DNA from: Exiguobacterium alkaliphilum 12/1
GTDB taxonomy: Bacteria; Bacillota; Bacilli; Exiguobacteriales; Exiguobacteriaceae
Assembly (NCBI RefSeq): GCF_000714435.1
Contig: NZ_JJMW01000041.1
Span: 186,001-250,000 of the forward strand
DNA: 64,000 nucleotides
Direction of reading: 5' to 3'
Part shown: positions 54,665 to 63,784 of the stretch, one piece after another
Layout: every line of letters begins with the position of its first letter
Numbering within the stretch: position 1 is the stretch's first letter
Notes under the pieces: model-generated
What the model saw: the letters and a program-made list of their open reading frames with translations, nothing else
Told to the model about the DNA's origin: nothing
Databases searched by the model: none
Made by a program: the position numbers and the translations under genes

Positions 54665-57052
54665 TTTCACTGCGAGTTCTACGTTATCAATCGTCACATC
54701 ATGCGCACCGAGCGGTGAACCGTCCGTGCGACCGAGGAGGAACTTGAGCGCCGTCATGTCTTTTTGTGGCATGACGAGCTCGAACTCGAACGTCTTCGCA
54801 TCCGGTCCGAGCGCGACGACCTCGCTCAAGTAACGCGTGTACGACGCGTTCTCGACCGTCACTTCCATGTTGCGCGCGGTCGTTGACGAAGCGTCGAAAC
54901 GGACGACATACGTCTGGCCTGGATGCAACTCGAGGCCGCCCTGCTCCATGAGCACGCTCCACGGCTCTTGGCCTTCGTTCGCAATCGCAAGGCGGGCCGC
55001 TTCATTCACAGCCTCGACCGAAGCTTGCGCGTCATAGTGGACGTATGACCCCCAATGCGTCAACCCTTCTGTAAACGTGCCGTTCTTGAGCGGCGCCGGG
55101 TCGAACTCGATTGGCGTCACGTCGAGCAACTTGACGTCATCAATCGAAATCTCGCCTTTCGCCGAACCGAGAACGAAGCGCAATTGGCTCAACAAATCTG
55201 TTTCCGCGTTCATCGTGAACGGGATTTCAAACGTCTCAAACTCGCGTGTCAACGCAACGTCTTGGAGCGGTACATAGGCTGCGCCGTCTAGACCTGTGAA
55301 TCCGACTTGGAGTGTGTTGATGCGTTCTGCTTTCGCTTTGAAGCTGAGTACATACTCGTGTCCTTCTTGCAATTGAATCCCGTTTTGAACGAGCGTTGCC
55401 GGCTCACCTTTTTTCGGGTTCGCCTTGAACAAGAAATGGCGGAGTTCCGCATCGACCGTTCCGGTCCCTTTCGTCGCACCGGCGTCGAACTGCCAGAACG
55501 TCATCCGGTCCATCGCACCTTGGTCGAACGTGCCGTTGTAGACGTGGTTGCCGTCACCGAGCGCCGGCTTCGTCGCGTTCGGGTCAAGCGCCTGACGTTC
55601 GGCTTGCTCGACACGGACGTTCCCGATTTGGACACCTGCCGTGCTGAGGCCGACGTTGAACTCGAGGCGTGCCGCGAGGTCCGTGTCTTCCGTCATATCG
55701 AACGTCATCGAATACGTCTGGACGCCCGTCGTCAAATCGAACGAGCCTTCATCCGAATATTTCGCGTAGCCACGGTCTGGCCCGCCGCCGACTTTCACCG
55801 CAATCGAGCGGGCCGAATCGGCGCTCGCGTCGAACGTCACCTTATAATGACCGCCTTTGCCGAGCGAGACGTTTTGAATCAATTGATGTGAGTAAGGCTG
55901 GCTGCCGGCTTGACTGATCGAGATGTCCGCGAAGCGCGCGCCTGCCTTCTCGATGACGTCAACCGTTCCGACACCGCCAAAGTCGGGAAGCGCCACGTAG
56001 TTCCAGTACGTCGGATCCAGTGCTTGCGCCCCGTTCGTCACCGTCGTAATCGGTTTTTCGTAAGCTTGGTCGTAGACGAGGTTGCCGTCTTCAGACGGTT
56101 GTTTCGCTCCGTCCGGAAGTACGATTTCTTCATCTGTGTAGACCGGTTCGACCGCTTGACGATAGTCGCGGTTTTTCAAATCGTAGACGCGAACGTAGTC
56201 GACTTCCATATCGGCCGGGAACGGTGTCGTCTCGTCCGGGTCACCATCGAACCAACCACCGACGGCCAAGTTCATGATCAAGTAGAAGTTCTGGTCGAAC
56301 GGCGCCGGATAGCTGAACTTCGTTGCCTGATTCAACCCTTTTGTATACCAATCGTTCTGTGTTTGATAGAGCTTCCCGTCAACATACCAACGCAACTCGC
56401 CTGGCTCCCATTCGACCGCATATGTATGCCACTTGTCGATGCCGTCGCCTTCAGCGAAGTGATAGTCTTTGCCTGTATATTTGTTGTTCGGCCACGTCTC
56501 ACCGTAGTGGATCGTCCCGGCCACTTGATCCGGACGACTGCCCCAGGCTTCCATGATGTCAATCTCACCAGAAGCGGCCCAGCCGCCGTAACGATCCTGT
56601 TCTGGCATCATCCAAAACGCCGGCCATAATCCTTTGCCGAGCGGAAGTTTCGCGCGCATCTCGTAGCGGCCGTATGTTTTGCTGAACGTCCCTTTCGTCG
56701 TCAACTTCGCCGACGTGTAGTCATACGAGCCGAGCGCATCGGTCGTCTGCTCCTTTTTCGCCCGGATGATAAGCTTGCCATCTTTTACGAAAGCGTTTTC
56801 GTTTTTGTCCGTATAAAACTGCTTCTCATTGTTTCCCCATCCCGGCGCGACCGGATTTCCGTCCTTATCCTTCAGCCAGTTGCCTGTATCGAAGGTCCAT
56901 TTCGTCCGATCGATCTCAGGCTTGTCAAACTCATCGGACCAGACGAGTTTCCATTTCGTATTATCTTTGTTCGCTGGCTTTTCGGCGTGCGTGCCTTGAG
57001 CGAACGAGAGAGCTAGACCGGTACCAAGTGCGAGGGCGACCCATTTCTTCAT
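54662..57052 (-). CDS. Secreted GH16 beta-1,3-glucanase (laminarinase) with three CBM4/9-like modules
   Basis: A 796-residue exported enzyme. Signal peptide 1-23. The GH16 domain (about 33-292) contains GEIDIMEAWG, with nucleophile Glu163 and acid Glu168; the extra Met between IDI and E is the beta-bulge of laminarinases rather than lichenases. After a linker, three related beta-sandwich modules (about 327-485, 500-640, 655-795) resemble CBM family 4/9 and begin with a shared YNGTF/KNGTF pattern. It should cleave beta-1,3-glucan outside the cell. ATG follows GAAGGAGGAAA. An operator and promoter lie upstream. The GH3 beta-glucosidase at 59934 could finish the products. Confidence 0.92.
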   Translation of the reverse strand: MKKWVALALGTGLALSFAQGTHAEKPANKDNTKWKLVWSDEFDKPEIDRTKWTFDTGNWLKDKDGNPVAPGWGNNEKQFYTDKNENAFVKDGKLIIRAKKEQTTDALGSYDYTSAKLTTKGTFSKTYGRYEMRAKLPLGKGLWPAFWMMPEQDRYGGWAASGEIDIMEAWGSRPDQVAGTIHYGETWPNNKYTGKDYHFAEGDGIDKWHTYAVEWEPGELRWYVDGKLYQTQNDWYTKGLNQATKFSYPAPFDQNFYLIMNLAVGGWFDGDPDETTPFPADMEVDYVRVYDLKNRDYRQAVEPVYTDEEIVLPDGAKQPSEDGNLVYDQAYEKPITTVTNGAQALDPTYWNYVALPDFGGVGTVDVIEKAGARFADISISQAGSQPYSHQLIQNVSLGKGGHYKVTFDASADSARSIAVKVGGGPDRGYAKYSDEGSFDLTTGVQTYSMTFDMTEDTDLAARLEFNVGLSTAGVQIGNVRVEQAERQALDPNATKPALGDGNHVYNGTFDQGAMDRMTFWQFDAGATKGTGTVDAELRHFLFKANPKKGEPATLVQNGIQLQEGHEYVLSFKAKAERINTLQVGFTGLDGAAYVPLQDVALTREFETFEIPFTMNAETDLLSQLRFVLGSAKGEISIDDVKLLDVTPIEFDPAPLKNGTFTEGLTHWGSYVHYDAQASVEAVNEAARLAIANEGQEPWSVLMEQGGLELHPGQTYVVRFDASSTTARNMEVTVENASYTRYLSEVVALGPDAKTFEFELVMPQKDMTALKFLLGRTDGSPLGAHDVTIDNVELAVK

Positions 57053-57129
57053 TCCATTTCCTCCTTTGAGATGTCTGAAGGCAAGGTCGATTCGCTCGTC
57101 CGTGCCTTAGCTTCCGTAATGCTCATAAA

Positions 57130-57171
57130 TTGAAACCGCTTACCGAAAGCGCTTTCGTTATCCTTATTATA
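57130..57171 (-). promoter_or_regulatory. Promoter and LacI-type operators of the GH16 gene
   Basis: TATAAT on the minus strand (57171-57166) with TTGAAT (57195-57190) 18 bases upstream. The perfect 14-bp palindrome CGAAAGCGCTTTCG (57144-57157) covers the start point. A cre-like TTGAAACCGCTTACC (57130-57144), 14 of 15 to consensus, adjoins it. The two may serve a local LacI-type repressor and CcpA. Confidence 0.65.
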
Positions 57172-57227
57172 TTTTTTTCTGCCGTTTGAATTCAACTATT
57201 TTCTTGAAGTGACATGTAAATGACATA

Positions 57228-57258
57228 TAAAAAAGCATCACCCATTTTAGGTGATGCT
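57228..57258 (-). terminator. Terminator of the LURP/Nudix/DUF1349 operon
   Basis: AGCATCACC and GGTGATGCT arms with seven-base loop, then six T on the minus strand. The stop codon of the last gene is in the loop. Confidence 0.9.
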
Positions 57259-57813
57259 TGGTTGCCAGTCTGTAAACGTGACCGTGAATCCCGGCGCATC
57301 GGTGTCTGGGCTACAGGCGTACGGCCCGACTCGAAGCGTCGACACGTCATGCAAGTGCGCGATACGCAATTGCTCGCGCCTCCCGTTCCCAAACTCGAAA
57401 AAGACTTCCACGTCGCCGTCCGTATAGACGAGCTCGAACGTGAGCGACCCTTCGATGTCTTCGTTCGAAAAATCGCGCGTCGACCAATCCGAGTAGCCGT
57501 ATGACGTGACGACGGCGCCGAGATGCGACGGTCCGTCCGGGATGTACTCGACGGACGTCTTCAGCCAATGATCGTCGTTGACGTATAAGAAGATACCGGC
57601 CTGATCGTACATCGCGTTCGGTTTCATTTCAAGCGTCGCCCGGCATGTGAACCGCTTCGACGTGACGTCCGTCAATAGGGCGTGGGCTGTCATCCGGTTG
57701 AACCCGTAGTGCGTGTTACGCCAAAAGTCAGTATCGGGCAACGTGTGAAACGTCAGGCGTTCATCCATTTCCACGTCACTCGGTTGATTCATCCATTCAT
57801 AGTGTTTCCACAT
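57247..57813 (-). CDS. DUF1349-family protein (concanavalin-like fold)
   Basis: A 188-residue soluble protein. DTDFWRNTHYGF near 27, FTCRATLEMKPNAMYDQAGIFLYVNDDHW and the later VGPYACSP are standard for DUF1349, a concanavalin-A-like beta-sandwich of unknown activity (yeast Ree1 is a distant member). The start is the ATG at 57813 after GGGGAGG; it overlaps the Nudix gene by 17 bases. Last gene of a three-gene operon. Confidence 0.8.
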   Translation of the reverse strand: MWKHYEWMNQPSDVEMDERLTFHTLPDTDFWRNTHYGFNRMTAHALLTDVTSKRFTCRATLEMKPNAMYDQAGIFLYVNDDHWLKTSVEYIPDGPSHLGAVVTSYGYSDWSTRDFSNEDIEGSLTFELVYTDGDVEVFFEFGNGRREQLRIAHLHDVSTLRVGPYACSPDTDAPGFTVTFTDWQPSIT

Positions 57814-58327
57814 GGTTAATTCCTCCCCATTGTCCTCGCATCGCAAACAGCAGTGGAATCATCGGTTCATAATACGGGATGAACGTCCCATCTTGAATGC
57901 GCTCGAGAATGGTCGCCTCATCCGCCCATTGTACAGCTTGCACCTCTGATTCCTGTAATGTCAACTCGTCAAGGTCGATGTCCGCCTCGACGAGATAGAT
58001 GTCATCGAACCCTTCGTCAAAGTTGACCGTCAAATGCGGTCGTGTGTTGGATAAATCGAGTTTCAGCCCAATCTCTTCTTCGAGTTCACGCATCGCTGCC
58101 TGTTGACTCGTATCCCCGACCGTGGCGCTGCCGCCGACGGTGATGTCCCACATGTTCGACCAACCGTCTTTAAACGGCTGGCGCTGTTGAATCAACATCT
58201 GTCCGTCTTTGTTGAAGATACAGACGTGGATGACGAGGTGATAGTCACCGTTCACGAGACGGTTGCCCCGTTGCCATGTCCGCCCTGTTTTCTCGCGATC
58301 GACCGTGTACACGTCCCATAATTCCAT
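57797..58327 (-). CDS. Nudix hydrolase (YfcD/IDI-like)
   Basis: A 176-residue Nudix protein. The N-terminal ELWDVYTVDREKTGRTWQRG then HVCIFNKDGQMLIQQRQP is the pattern of YfcD-type Nudix enzymes. The Nudix box spans about residues 70-92 (GGSATVGDTSQQAAMRELEE then EIGL). The substrate is a nucleoside-diphosphate-linked compound, otherwise undefined. ATG 58327 follows AAAGGGGG, 13 bases after the LURP gene. Confidence 0.87.
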   Translation of the reverse strand: MELWDVYTVDREKTGRTWQRGNRLVNGDYHLVIHVCIFNKDGQMLIQQRQPFKDGWSNMWDITVGGSATVGDTSQQAAMRELEEEIGLKLDLSNTRPHLTVNFDEGFDDIYLVEADIDLDELTLQESEVQAVQWADEATILERIQDGTFIPYYEPMIPLLFAMRGQWGGINHVETL

Positions 58328-58340
58328 CTTGTGTCCCCCT

Positions 58341-58835
58341 TTACGTCGCAGCGCTCGAAGATGCCGCTTGGTCGGCTTTGACGCAGTCGATGGCGACGAC
58401 GATTGAGATGAGCAAATGTTCCATCGCGTCATCCATCACTCGAATCTCGTACGTATCGCCCCACGTCAGCCATTTCTTTTGGACGCTGCCGATGACATGC
58501 CCGTCCTGCTTCACTTCGAAGTCCATGTCCCACCAGTTGCCGTCGACTTCAATCCCGGCCGCGTCAATCGTATAGCGAGGTTTGAAGAACGTGAACTCTT
58601 TTGAAATCGTCAACGTCTCTTCTCCCTCGACGTCGACGTAAAACGTCGGCAAGAAACTGAACGTCTTCTTTGTGATCGTCGTGATTTCGCGTCCGCTCGT
58701 ATCCGAGATGGTGAACGATTTCGGTAGCTTCATGAAGCTCCCTTCGACAACATACATGTCATGCTCGTCGGCATCCTTGATGGTGAAGCGTCCGCGCAGA
58801 CTAAACACTTTCTGTTTCATGTAGAGCGTGTTCAT
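58341..58835 (-). CDS. LURP-one-related protein (YxjI-like)
   Basis: A 164-residue protein of the LURP-one/tubby-like fold. YMKQKVFSLRGRFTIKDADE then YVVEGSFMKLPKSFTISD and ITKKTFSFLPTFYVDVEGEE are the repeated beta-strand blocks of this family, like B. subtilis YxjI. Function is unknown in bacteria, perhaps membrane-lipid binding. The start is the ATG at 58835, eight bases after GGAGGG; the ATG six bases upstream touches that site. First gene of the operon with the Nudix and DUF1349 genes. Confidence 0.87.
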   Translation of the reverse strand: MNTLYMKQKVFSLRGRFTIKDADEHDMYVVEGSFMKLPKSFTISDTSGREITTITKKTFSFLPTFYVDVEGEETLTISKEFTFFKPRYTIDAAGIEVDGNWWDMDFEVKQDGHVIGSVQKKWLTWGDTYEIRVMDDAMEHLLISIVVAIDCVKADQAASSSAAT

Positions 58836-58924
58836 GTTCATCCCTCCGGTTCGTTGATTATTCTTTTCTCTATACGACTGTTTACCCGAATATGGTTCAA
58901 CCTTTCATGCTGCAAAACAACTGT

Positions 58925-58951
58925 TTATACGAAACGTGAAGAGCGTATAAT
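58925..58951 (+). promoter_or_regulatory. Operator-like inverted repeat and -10 of mntA-hepT
   Basis: TTATACG (58925-58931), 12 bases, CGTATAA (58944-58950), perfect 7-bp arms; the right arm runs into TATAAT (58946-58951), the -10. This would fit toxin-antitoxin autoregulation. Confidence 0.55.
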
Positions 58952-58970
58952 GAGATAAGGGGGTGGGAAC

Positions 58971-59378
58971 ATGGTTTCTGACGTGATTAACCAAGAAGTC
59001 ATCGAAACGATTCGACAGAAGACAGACGCGGATTTCATTTTGTTGTTCGGTTCGTTCGCAAAAGGGACAGCTCGAGATGACAGTGACGTAGACCTCGCAT
59101 ATTTCAGTCAGAAACGCCTCTCACCTTATGAACGATTCACGTTGGGGAACGAAGTGGCCCTCTTATGCGGTCGAGACGTCGATCTGGTCGACATCCGTGA
59201 AGTGGACACCGTCTTCGCCATGCAGATTTTCTCAGAAGGCATCCCTCTGCTCGTGCAGGACGAAAATGAATGGGTCCGGCAACGGATCAAAGCATATCGA
59301 ATGTATGCCGAGTTGAACGAACAGCGCCAAATGATAGTAAACAATATTCAATCTAGGGGAAGTGTGTTTGATGAATGA
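58971..59378 (+). CDS. mntA: MntA antitoxin (minimal nucleotidyltransferase)
   Basis: A 135-residue MNT-domain protein. The nucleotidyltransferase motif is GSFAKGTARDDSDVDL near residues 27-42 (G-S-x10-D-x-D), with a third acidic residue in DVDLVDIRE. In type VII toxin-antitoxin systems MntA modifies a Tyr of the HepT toxin by adding AMP units, which silences it. ATG lies behind GGGGGTGGG. It overlaps hepT by eight bases. The gene is less GC-rich than its neighbours. Confidence 0.88.
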   Translation: MVSDVINQEVIETIRQKTDADFILLFGSFAKGTARDDSDVDLAYFSQKRLSPYERFTLGNEVALLCGRDVDLVDIREVDTVFAMQIFSEGIPLLVQDENEWVRQRIKAYRMYAELNEQRQMIVNNIQSRGSVFDE

Positions 59379-59778
59379 TGTGATTCTAAACAAAGTGACG
59401 ACAATTGAGCGTTGTATCAAACGGGTTCATGAGGTCTATGAGGGAAATCCAGAGCACCTTCACGATTTCACGAAACAAGACAGCATCATCCTCAACATTC
59501 AACGCGCGTGCGAAGCGAGTATCGACATCGCGATGTACCTCGTCAGCCAAAAGAAGCTAGGGGTGCCAAAAGCGAGCCAAGACGGGTTCATCATGCTCGC
59601 GGACGCAGGAATCATTGATCACGACCTAGCCAAGACGCTCATCAACATGGTCGGCTTCCGCAATGTCGCGGTCCATGACTATCAAGCGCTCCAACTAAAT
59701 ATTTTAGAGGCGATTCTTGAGAAACACATTGATGATTTCAAAGCGTTCACAAAAGTTATTCTCCAGTTGGATGTGTGA
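59371..59778 (+). CDS. hepT: HepT toxin (HEPN-domain RNase)
   Basis: A 135-residue all-helical HEPN protein. The catalytic Rx4-6H motif with the target Tyr is RNVAVHDY near residue 107, exactly as in HepT of MntA-HepT systems. QRACEASIDIAMYLVSQKKLG is the family's central helix. It probably cleaves RNA unless adenylylated by MntA. ATG 59371 overlaps the mntA stop codon, ten bases after AGGGGA; a GTG nine bases earlier is nearly on that site. The pair divides the glucanase and beta-glucosidase genes. Confidence 0.9.
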   Translation: MNDVILNKVTTIERCIKRVHEVYEGNPEHLHDFTKQDSIILNIQRACEASIDIAMYLVSQKKLGVPKASQDGFIMLADAGIIDHDLAKTLINMVGFRNVAVHDYQALQLNILEAILEKHIDDFKAFTKVILQLDV

Positions 59779-59893
59779 CAATCATGGGGGAGCAAATTTC
59801 AATTGAACTAACGATTGATTCATTAACTTATGACACCCAAATCGTTGGCAACATCGCCTTCGTCATCAATTCGCAAAATCCATTGAACGCATA

Positions 59894-59927
59894 TAAAAAA
59901 GCGCCGCCTCTTTTCGAGACGGCGCTT
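59894..59927 (-). terminator. Terminator of the GH3 gene
   Basis: AAGCGCCGCCTC and GAGACGGCGCTT arms with one mismatch and a TTTTC loop; six T follow on the minus strand. Confidence 0.88.
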
Positions 59928-59933
59928 CGTTCG

Positions 59934-62708
59934 TTATCCGTTTTTCATGCTGAACGAGTCGGCGAGCGTGAACGTGATGTCTTTCACGTCGAGTCCACCG
60001 AGCGCGAAATAGAGCTGCAAGTAGTTGTGTTGATTCAAGAAGAACACTTGCTTTGTCTGTGTCACCCATTCCCCGTCCGTCCCATTGAACGTGAACGTCG
60101 GTCCTGGGATGTTATTCGCGAACAGCGTCACCGGCATCTGGGCGAGTTCGCCCGCGTCCGACTTGGCCGTAATCGTCACGTCATACGTCCCCGTCTCATC
60201 GACCGAGACGGCGAAGACGTGCATGCTCCCTGTCGATGTGTCGGCATCACTCAGGCTGACGGGCTCGCCGCTTTCAAGATGACGATACGTCACATCGAAG
60301 TCGATGGCCTGGTCGGCTTCCTCGTCGAGTCCGATCACTTCGACCGAGCCGTCGTGGATGCCGAGCGCACGCTCCATCGCCGGCGACGTCAACACGAACC
60401 GACAGATGTTCGCCGCGCTCCGGAGCAGTTCTCCGCGTGTGAGCGAGCCGTCGGCGAGTGCCGCCGCCGTGTTATCGTCGAACGAGTTCGTGTCCGGACG
60501 GTCGACGACCATATACAAGTCGTTTTGTGAGCGCACCATCGCCGCCGTGTTCTGGCGGTTCGCCGGCTCGTCTTCATGATGGTTCACTTTCGCCCACCAG
60601 TCGGTCATGACGATGCCGTCAAAGCCCCACTCGTCGCGAAGGACGCGCGTGTTCTGGTCATACAGACCGGCCGTCCAGATGCCGTTGACGGCGCCATACG
60701 TCGTCATGATTGAGGTCGCCTTGCCTTCCTTCACCGCCATCTCGAACCCTTTCAAATAAATCTCACGAAGCGCCCGCTCCGAGACGACCGAGTCGATGTC
60801 GTGGCGATGGGCTTCTTGGTTGTTGGCGCTGAAGTGTTTGAGCGTCCCCGTCACCCCGACACGGTGCATCCCGTTCAACTGGGCGACCGCCATCTTGCCG
60901 GTCACGTGCGGGTCTTCCGAGAAGTACTCGAAGTTCCGGCCGTTGAGCGGGTTGCGGTGAATGTTCATCCCTGGTCCGAGGAGCGTATCGACCCGGTTCT
61001 TCCGCATCTCAAGCCCTGTCATCTCGAACAAGTCTTCCACTAATCGCGTGTTGAACGTCGAGGCGAGCAGCGTCCCGTTCGGAAGCGCGAACGCTTTCGT
61101 CCCGATGTCCATGCGGATGCCGGACGGGCCGTCCGCACAACAGGCGGCCGGGATGCCGAACGTTTCGAGACGGTCCGACACCCCGCCGAACGCGGCGGCC
61201 GTCCCCGGCGTCACGCGTGGTGAGTTCATGCCTTGACCGCGGACGATGCAGGCGAGGTCCTCATCCGTCAGTTGGTCGAGGAATGTCTCGAGGTCTGCTT
61301 TCCCGTGATAGACGTCTGCGAGCTTCACGCCTGTGTCACCCGTTTCTTCACGCACGACCGGACGTTCTGCTAGATAACGTGCCTCGACGTCGACGCTGCG
61401 GAGCGGTGTCGCCTCGTAGCCGACCGTCAAGCCAGACTCGGTCGCACGCGGTTTGATGCGCTCGAACGATGTGACCGGAGCCATATTCTCGCTGAGCGTC
61501 TCGACGACCTCGAGCGCCTCGACCGCATAGTCGTAGAACGCCTCGGCCGAACGGACGTCGGTGCCGGCGTAGAGGCGATACATGCCGGCCTCTAACACGA
61601 AGCTTGATTCGTGACCGGTCGCACCATTGTCGTCATAGCTCGCGAACTCTGTGACGGGAACGCTCAGCGTGAGCGTCTCCCGCTCACCCGGCGCCAAGAG
61701 ATTTGTTTTGTCGAAGGCGACGAGCGCACGGGCCGGGTTGCCGAGCACGCCTTGCGGCTTCTCGACGTACAGCTGCACGACTTCTTTCCCGGCGACGTCT
61801 CCCGTGTTCACGACGTCAATCGTCACCGTGATGACCCCGTTCGTCTCATCTGAAGACACGACGTCCGTGGCGAACGTCGTATACGACAACCCGAATCCGA
61901 ACGGATAGAGCACATCGTCTTTCGCGAACGTCTCAAAGTAGCGATAGCCGACGTAGATGTCTTCTTGATAAATGCCTTTGTCGGCATGTCCGAAGTTTTT
62001 CGTCGACGGATAGTCGTCAATCGATTTCGCGATCGTGTCGGTCAACTTACCGGACGGGCTGACCGTTCCCGTCAGTACATCGACGAGCCCGGTGCCACCT
62101 TCAAGACCCCCTTGCCAGGCGTAGAGGATCGCGCTCGGTTCGTTCGCCCAACGCATATCGATGATGTTGCCGACGTTCAAGACGACGGCCGTCTTCGAGA
62201 ACGTCCGCGAGACCTTTTCAATCAACTCCAGCTCGATGTCGGTCAACAAGTAGCTGCCCGGGTCGGCCGTGTTGTCACGGTCTTCCCCAGCCGTGCGCCC
62301 GATGAAGACGAGCGCGACGTCTGATGCGGCAGCCGCTCGCTCAACGAGTTCATCTGTCACCGCCATCTCCGGCTGTGACCACGGTTCGCCGGCCCAGCCG
62401 ACACCTTGGTCGAACGGGTTCTCCTCGACCCACGCCTCGTACGTTTCGAGGAGCGACTCGTTGACGTCGATCCCTTCTGTCGCTTGAAGCGCCTCGAGCG
62501 GGCTCGTCACGTGGGAGACGTTGACCATCCCGCCAGAGCCGGTGCCGCTCTTGTAGTAGTTGAATTGACTGCGGCCAAAGACGGAAACGGTCGTCCCCGC
62601 TTTTAGTGGGAGCGTCGCCTGCTCGTTCTTTAAGAGGACCGCCCCTTCTGAAACAGCTGTCCGTGCCAGTTGCTTATATGTATCCCAGTTCAATGTATAT
62701 GTCTTCAT
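59934..62708 (-). CDS. GH3 beta-glucosidase with reversed domain order
   Basis: A 924-residue cytoplasmic enzyme (no signal peptide). The usual C-terminal beta-domain comes first (about 1-280, with VFGRSQFNYYKSGTGSGG and LYPFGFGLSYTTF), then an Fn3-like domain (about 290-400). The GH3 catalytic barrel follows (about 470-760), with nucleophile Asp in FDGIVMTDWWAKVNHHED and KHFSANNQEAHRHDIDS. A CBM6-like beta-domain (about 790-915) ends it. This swapped order is known from rumen bacterial GH3 enzymes. ATG follows AAAGGAGATGA and overlaps the esterase stop (ATGA). It likely cleaves beta-glucosides, including laminarin oligosaccharides. Confidence 0.93.
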   Translation of the reverse strand: MKTYTLNWDTYKQLARTAVSEGAVLLKNEQATLPLKAGTTVSVFGRSQFNYYKSGTGSGGMVNVSHVTSPLEALQATEGIDVNESLLETYEAWVEENPFDQGVGWAGEPWSQPEMAVTDELVERAAAASDVALVFIGRTAGEDRDNTADPGSYLLTDIELELIEKVSRTFSKTAVVLNVGNIIDMRWANEPSAILYAWQGGLEGGTGLVDVLTGTVSPSGKLTDTIAKSIDDYPSTKNFGHADKGIYQEDIYVGYRYFETFAKDDVLYPFGFGLSYTTFATDVVSSDETNGVITVTIDVVNTGDVAGKEVVQLYVEKPQGVLGNPARALVAFDKTNLLAPGERETLTLSVPVTEFASYDDNGATGHESSFVLEAGMYRLYAGTDVRSAEAFYDYAVEALEVVETLSENMAPVTSFERIKPRATESGLTVGYEATPLRSVDVEARYLAERPVVREETGDTGVKLADVYHGKADLETFLDQLTDEDLACIVRGQGMNSPRVTPGTAAAFGGVSDRLETFGIPAACCADGPSGIRMDIGTKAFALPNGTLLASTFNTRLVEDLFEMTGLEMRKNRVDTLLGPGMNIHRNPLNGRNFEYFSEDPHVTGKMAVAQLNGMHRVGVTGTLKHFSANNQEAHRHDIDSVVSERALREIYLKGFEMAVKEGKATSIMTTYGAVNGIWTAGLYDQNTRVLRDEWGFDGIVMTDWWAKVNHHEDEPANRQNTAAMVRSQNDLYMVVDRPDTNSFDDNTAAALADGSLTRGELLRSAANICRFVLTSPAMERALGIHDGSVEVIGLDEEADQAIDFDVTYRHLESGEPVSLSDADTSTGSMHVFAVSVDETGTYDVTITAKSDAGELAQMPVTLFANNIPGPTFTFNGTDGEWVTQTKQVFFLNQHNYLQLYFALGGLDVKDITFTLADSFSMKNG

Positions 62709-63784
62709 CTTGTCATCTCCTTTAATCCATTTGCGATTTCAGCCAGGCAATCTTCTGCTTGGGGATAGTCACCGAGTTTGTCCATGAACGCGTGGTCCAC
62801 CCCCCGGTATTGAATCAACCTCGTCTTCACCCCATCACGCGCCAACTTCCGCGCGTACGCCTCACCTTCGAGCCGAAGGTAATCGTATTCGGCCGTGATG
62901 ATCAAAGCCGGCGGCAAGCCTGTGACGTCTTCTGCGAAGAGCGGGGAGACGAGCGGGTCGGTTAGCTCGGCCTTGCCTTGTAGATAGATTTGGTTCAACA
63001 GATTTTCTGAATCTCCGAGTGCCATCACGACGCCACGGATCAAGTCGTGATGATGCTTGATTTCATAGCGGTCGAGCGTCCATTCGTAATCTTCTGTCGG
63101 AATCGACCCTAAATTGACGACCGGATAAACGAGCGCTTGGAAGGTGATCCAGTTCGTCCCTTGCGCCCGGTCCATGAGACAACACGCCGTCGCCAAGTTC
63201 CCACCGGCACTGTCACCGGCGACCGCGATTTGATGGCGATCGACGTTTAACTTTTCTGCCTGCAGATACACCCATTCGACGGCGGCGAAGCAGTCGTCTA
63301 GCCCCGCTGGGAACGGATGCTCCGGCGCGAGCCGGTAATCGACCGAGACGACGAGAGCGTTCGCCTTCTCGGCGAGCCTTTTACACGGGTTCTCGACCGT
63401 ATCGAGCGTGCCGCCGAAGAAGCCGCCACCGTGGAAAAAGAGGATCGCCGGTAACGTCTCGGTCGTGTCCGGGCGATACATCCGGGCCGGAATATCCCCG
63501 TCTCCACTTGGAATGGTGACTGTCTCCGTCGTGATGACGGTCTTGGTGACGTCCCGGTTCGGCCAGCCCATGCTCGCCCGGGCACTCGCCAAATCGAAAA
63601 TCTCGGGTCCGTCAGACGGCACAAAGACGCGCATCGTGGCGAGCACCCTCGGGTCGAGATCACCCGGGACGTCCGAATCCGGGATCGGTTTTGTGATCGT
63701 CTCGACACCGTCAATCGTCTGAGACGGACGTGCGGTTTTGAGTCGATCGACTAACCGTTCATACACTTCAACATCGTTCGACAT
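62705..63784 (-). CDS. Alpha/beta-hydrolase, HSL-family esterase
   Basis: A 359-residue cytoplasmic esterase of the hormone-sensitive-lipase family. HGGGFFGG near 118 is the oxyanion hole, GDSAGG near 194 the nucleophile, Asp in EYDYLR and His in GVDHAFMD complete the triad. It is co-transcribed with the GH3 gene, whose start overlaps its stop as ATGA. It may deacylate acetylated sugars or feruloyl oligosaccharides released with the beta-glucosidase; this is inferred from context. ATG follows AAAGGGG. Confidence 0.9.
   Translation of the reverse strand: MSNDVEVYERLVDRLKTARPSQTIDGVETITKPIPDSDVPGDLDPRVLATMRVFVPSDGPEIFDLASARASMGWPNRDVTKTVITTETVTIPSGDGDIPARMYRPDTTETLPAILFFHGGGFFGGTLDTVENPCKRLAEKANALVVSVDYRLAPEHPFPAGLDDCFAAVEWVYLQAEKLNVDRHQIAVAGDSAGGNLATACCLMDRAQGTNWITFQALVYPVVNLGSIPTEDYEWTLDRYEIKHHHDLIRGVVMALGDSENLLNQIYLQGKAELTDPLVSPLFAEDVTGLPPALIITAEYDYLRLEGEAYARKLARDGVKTRLIQYRGVDHAFMDKLGDYPQAEDCLAEIANGLKEMTR

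Noticed and set aside
59775-60530. Rightward open frame after hepT of about 250 codons
   Set aside because: It runs through the GH3 terminator and antisense to the GH3 gene; codons after 59930 are a mirror of that gene.
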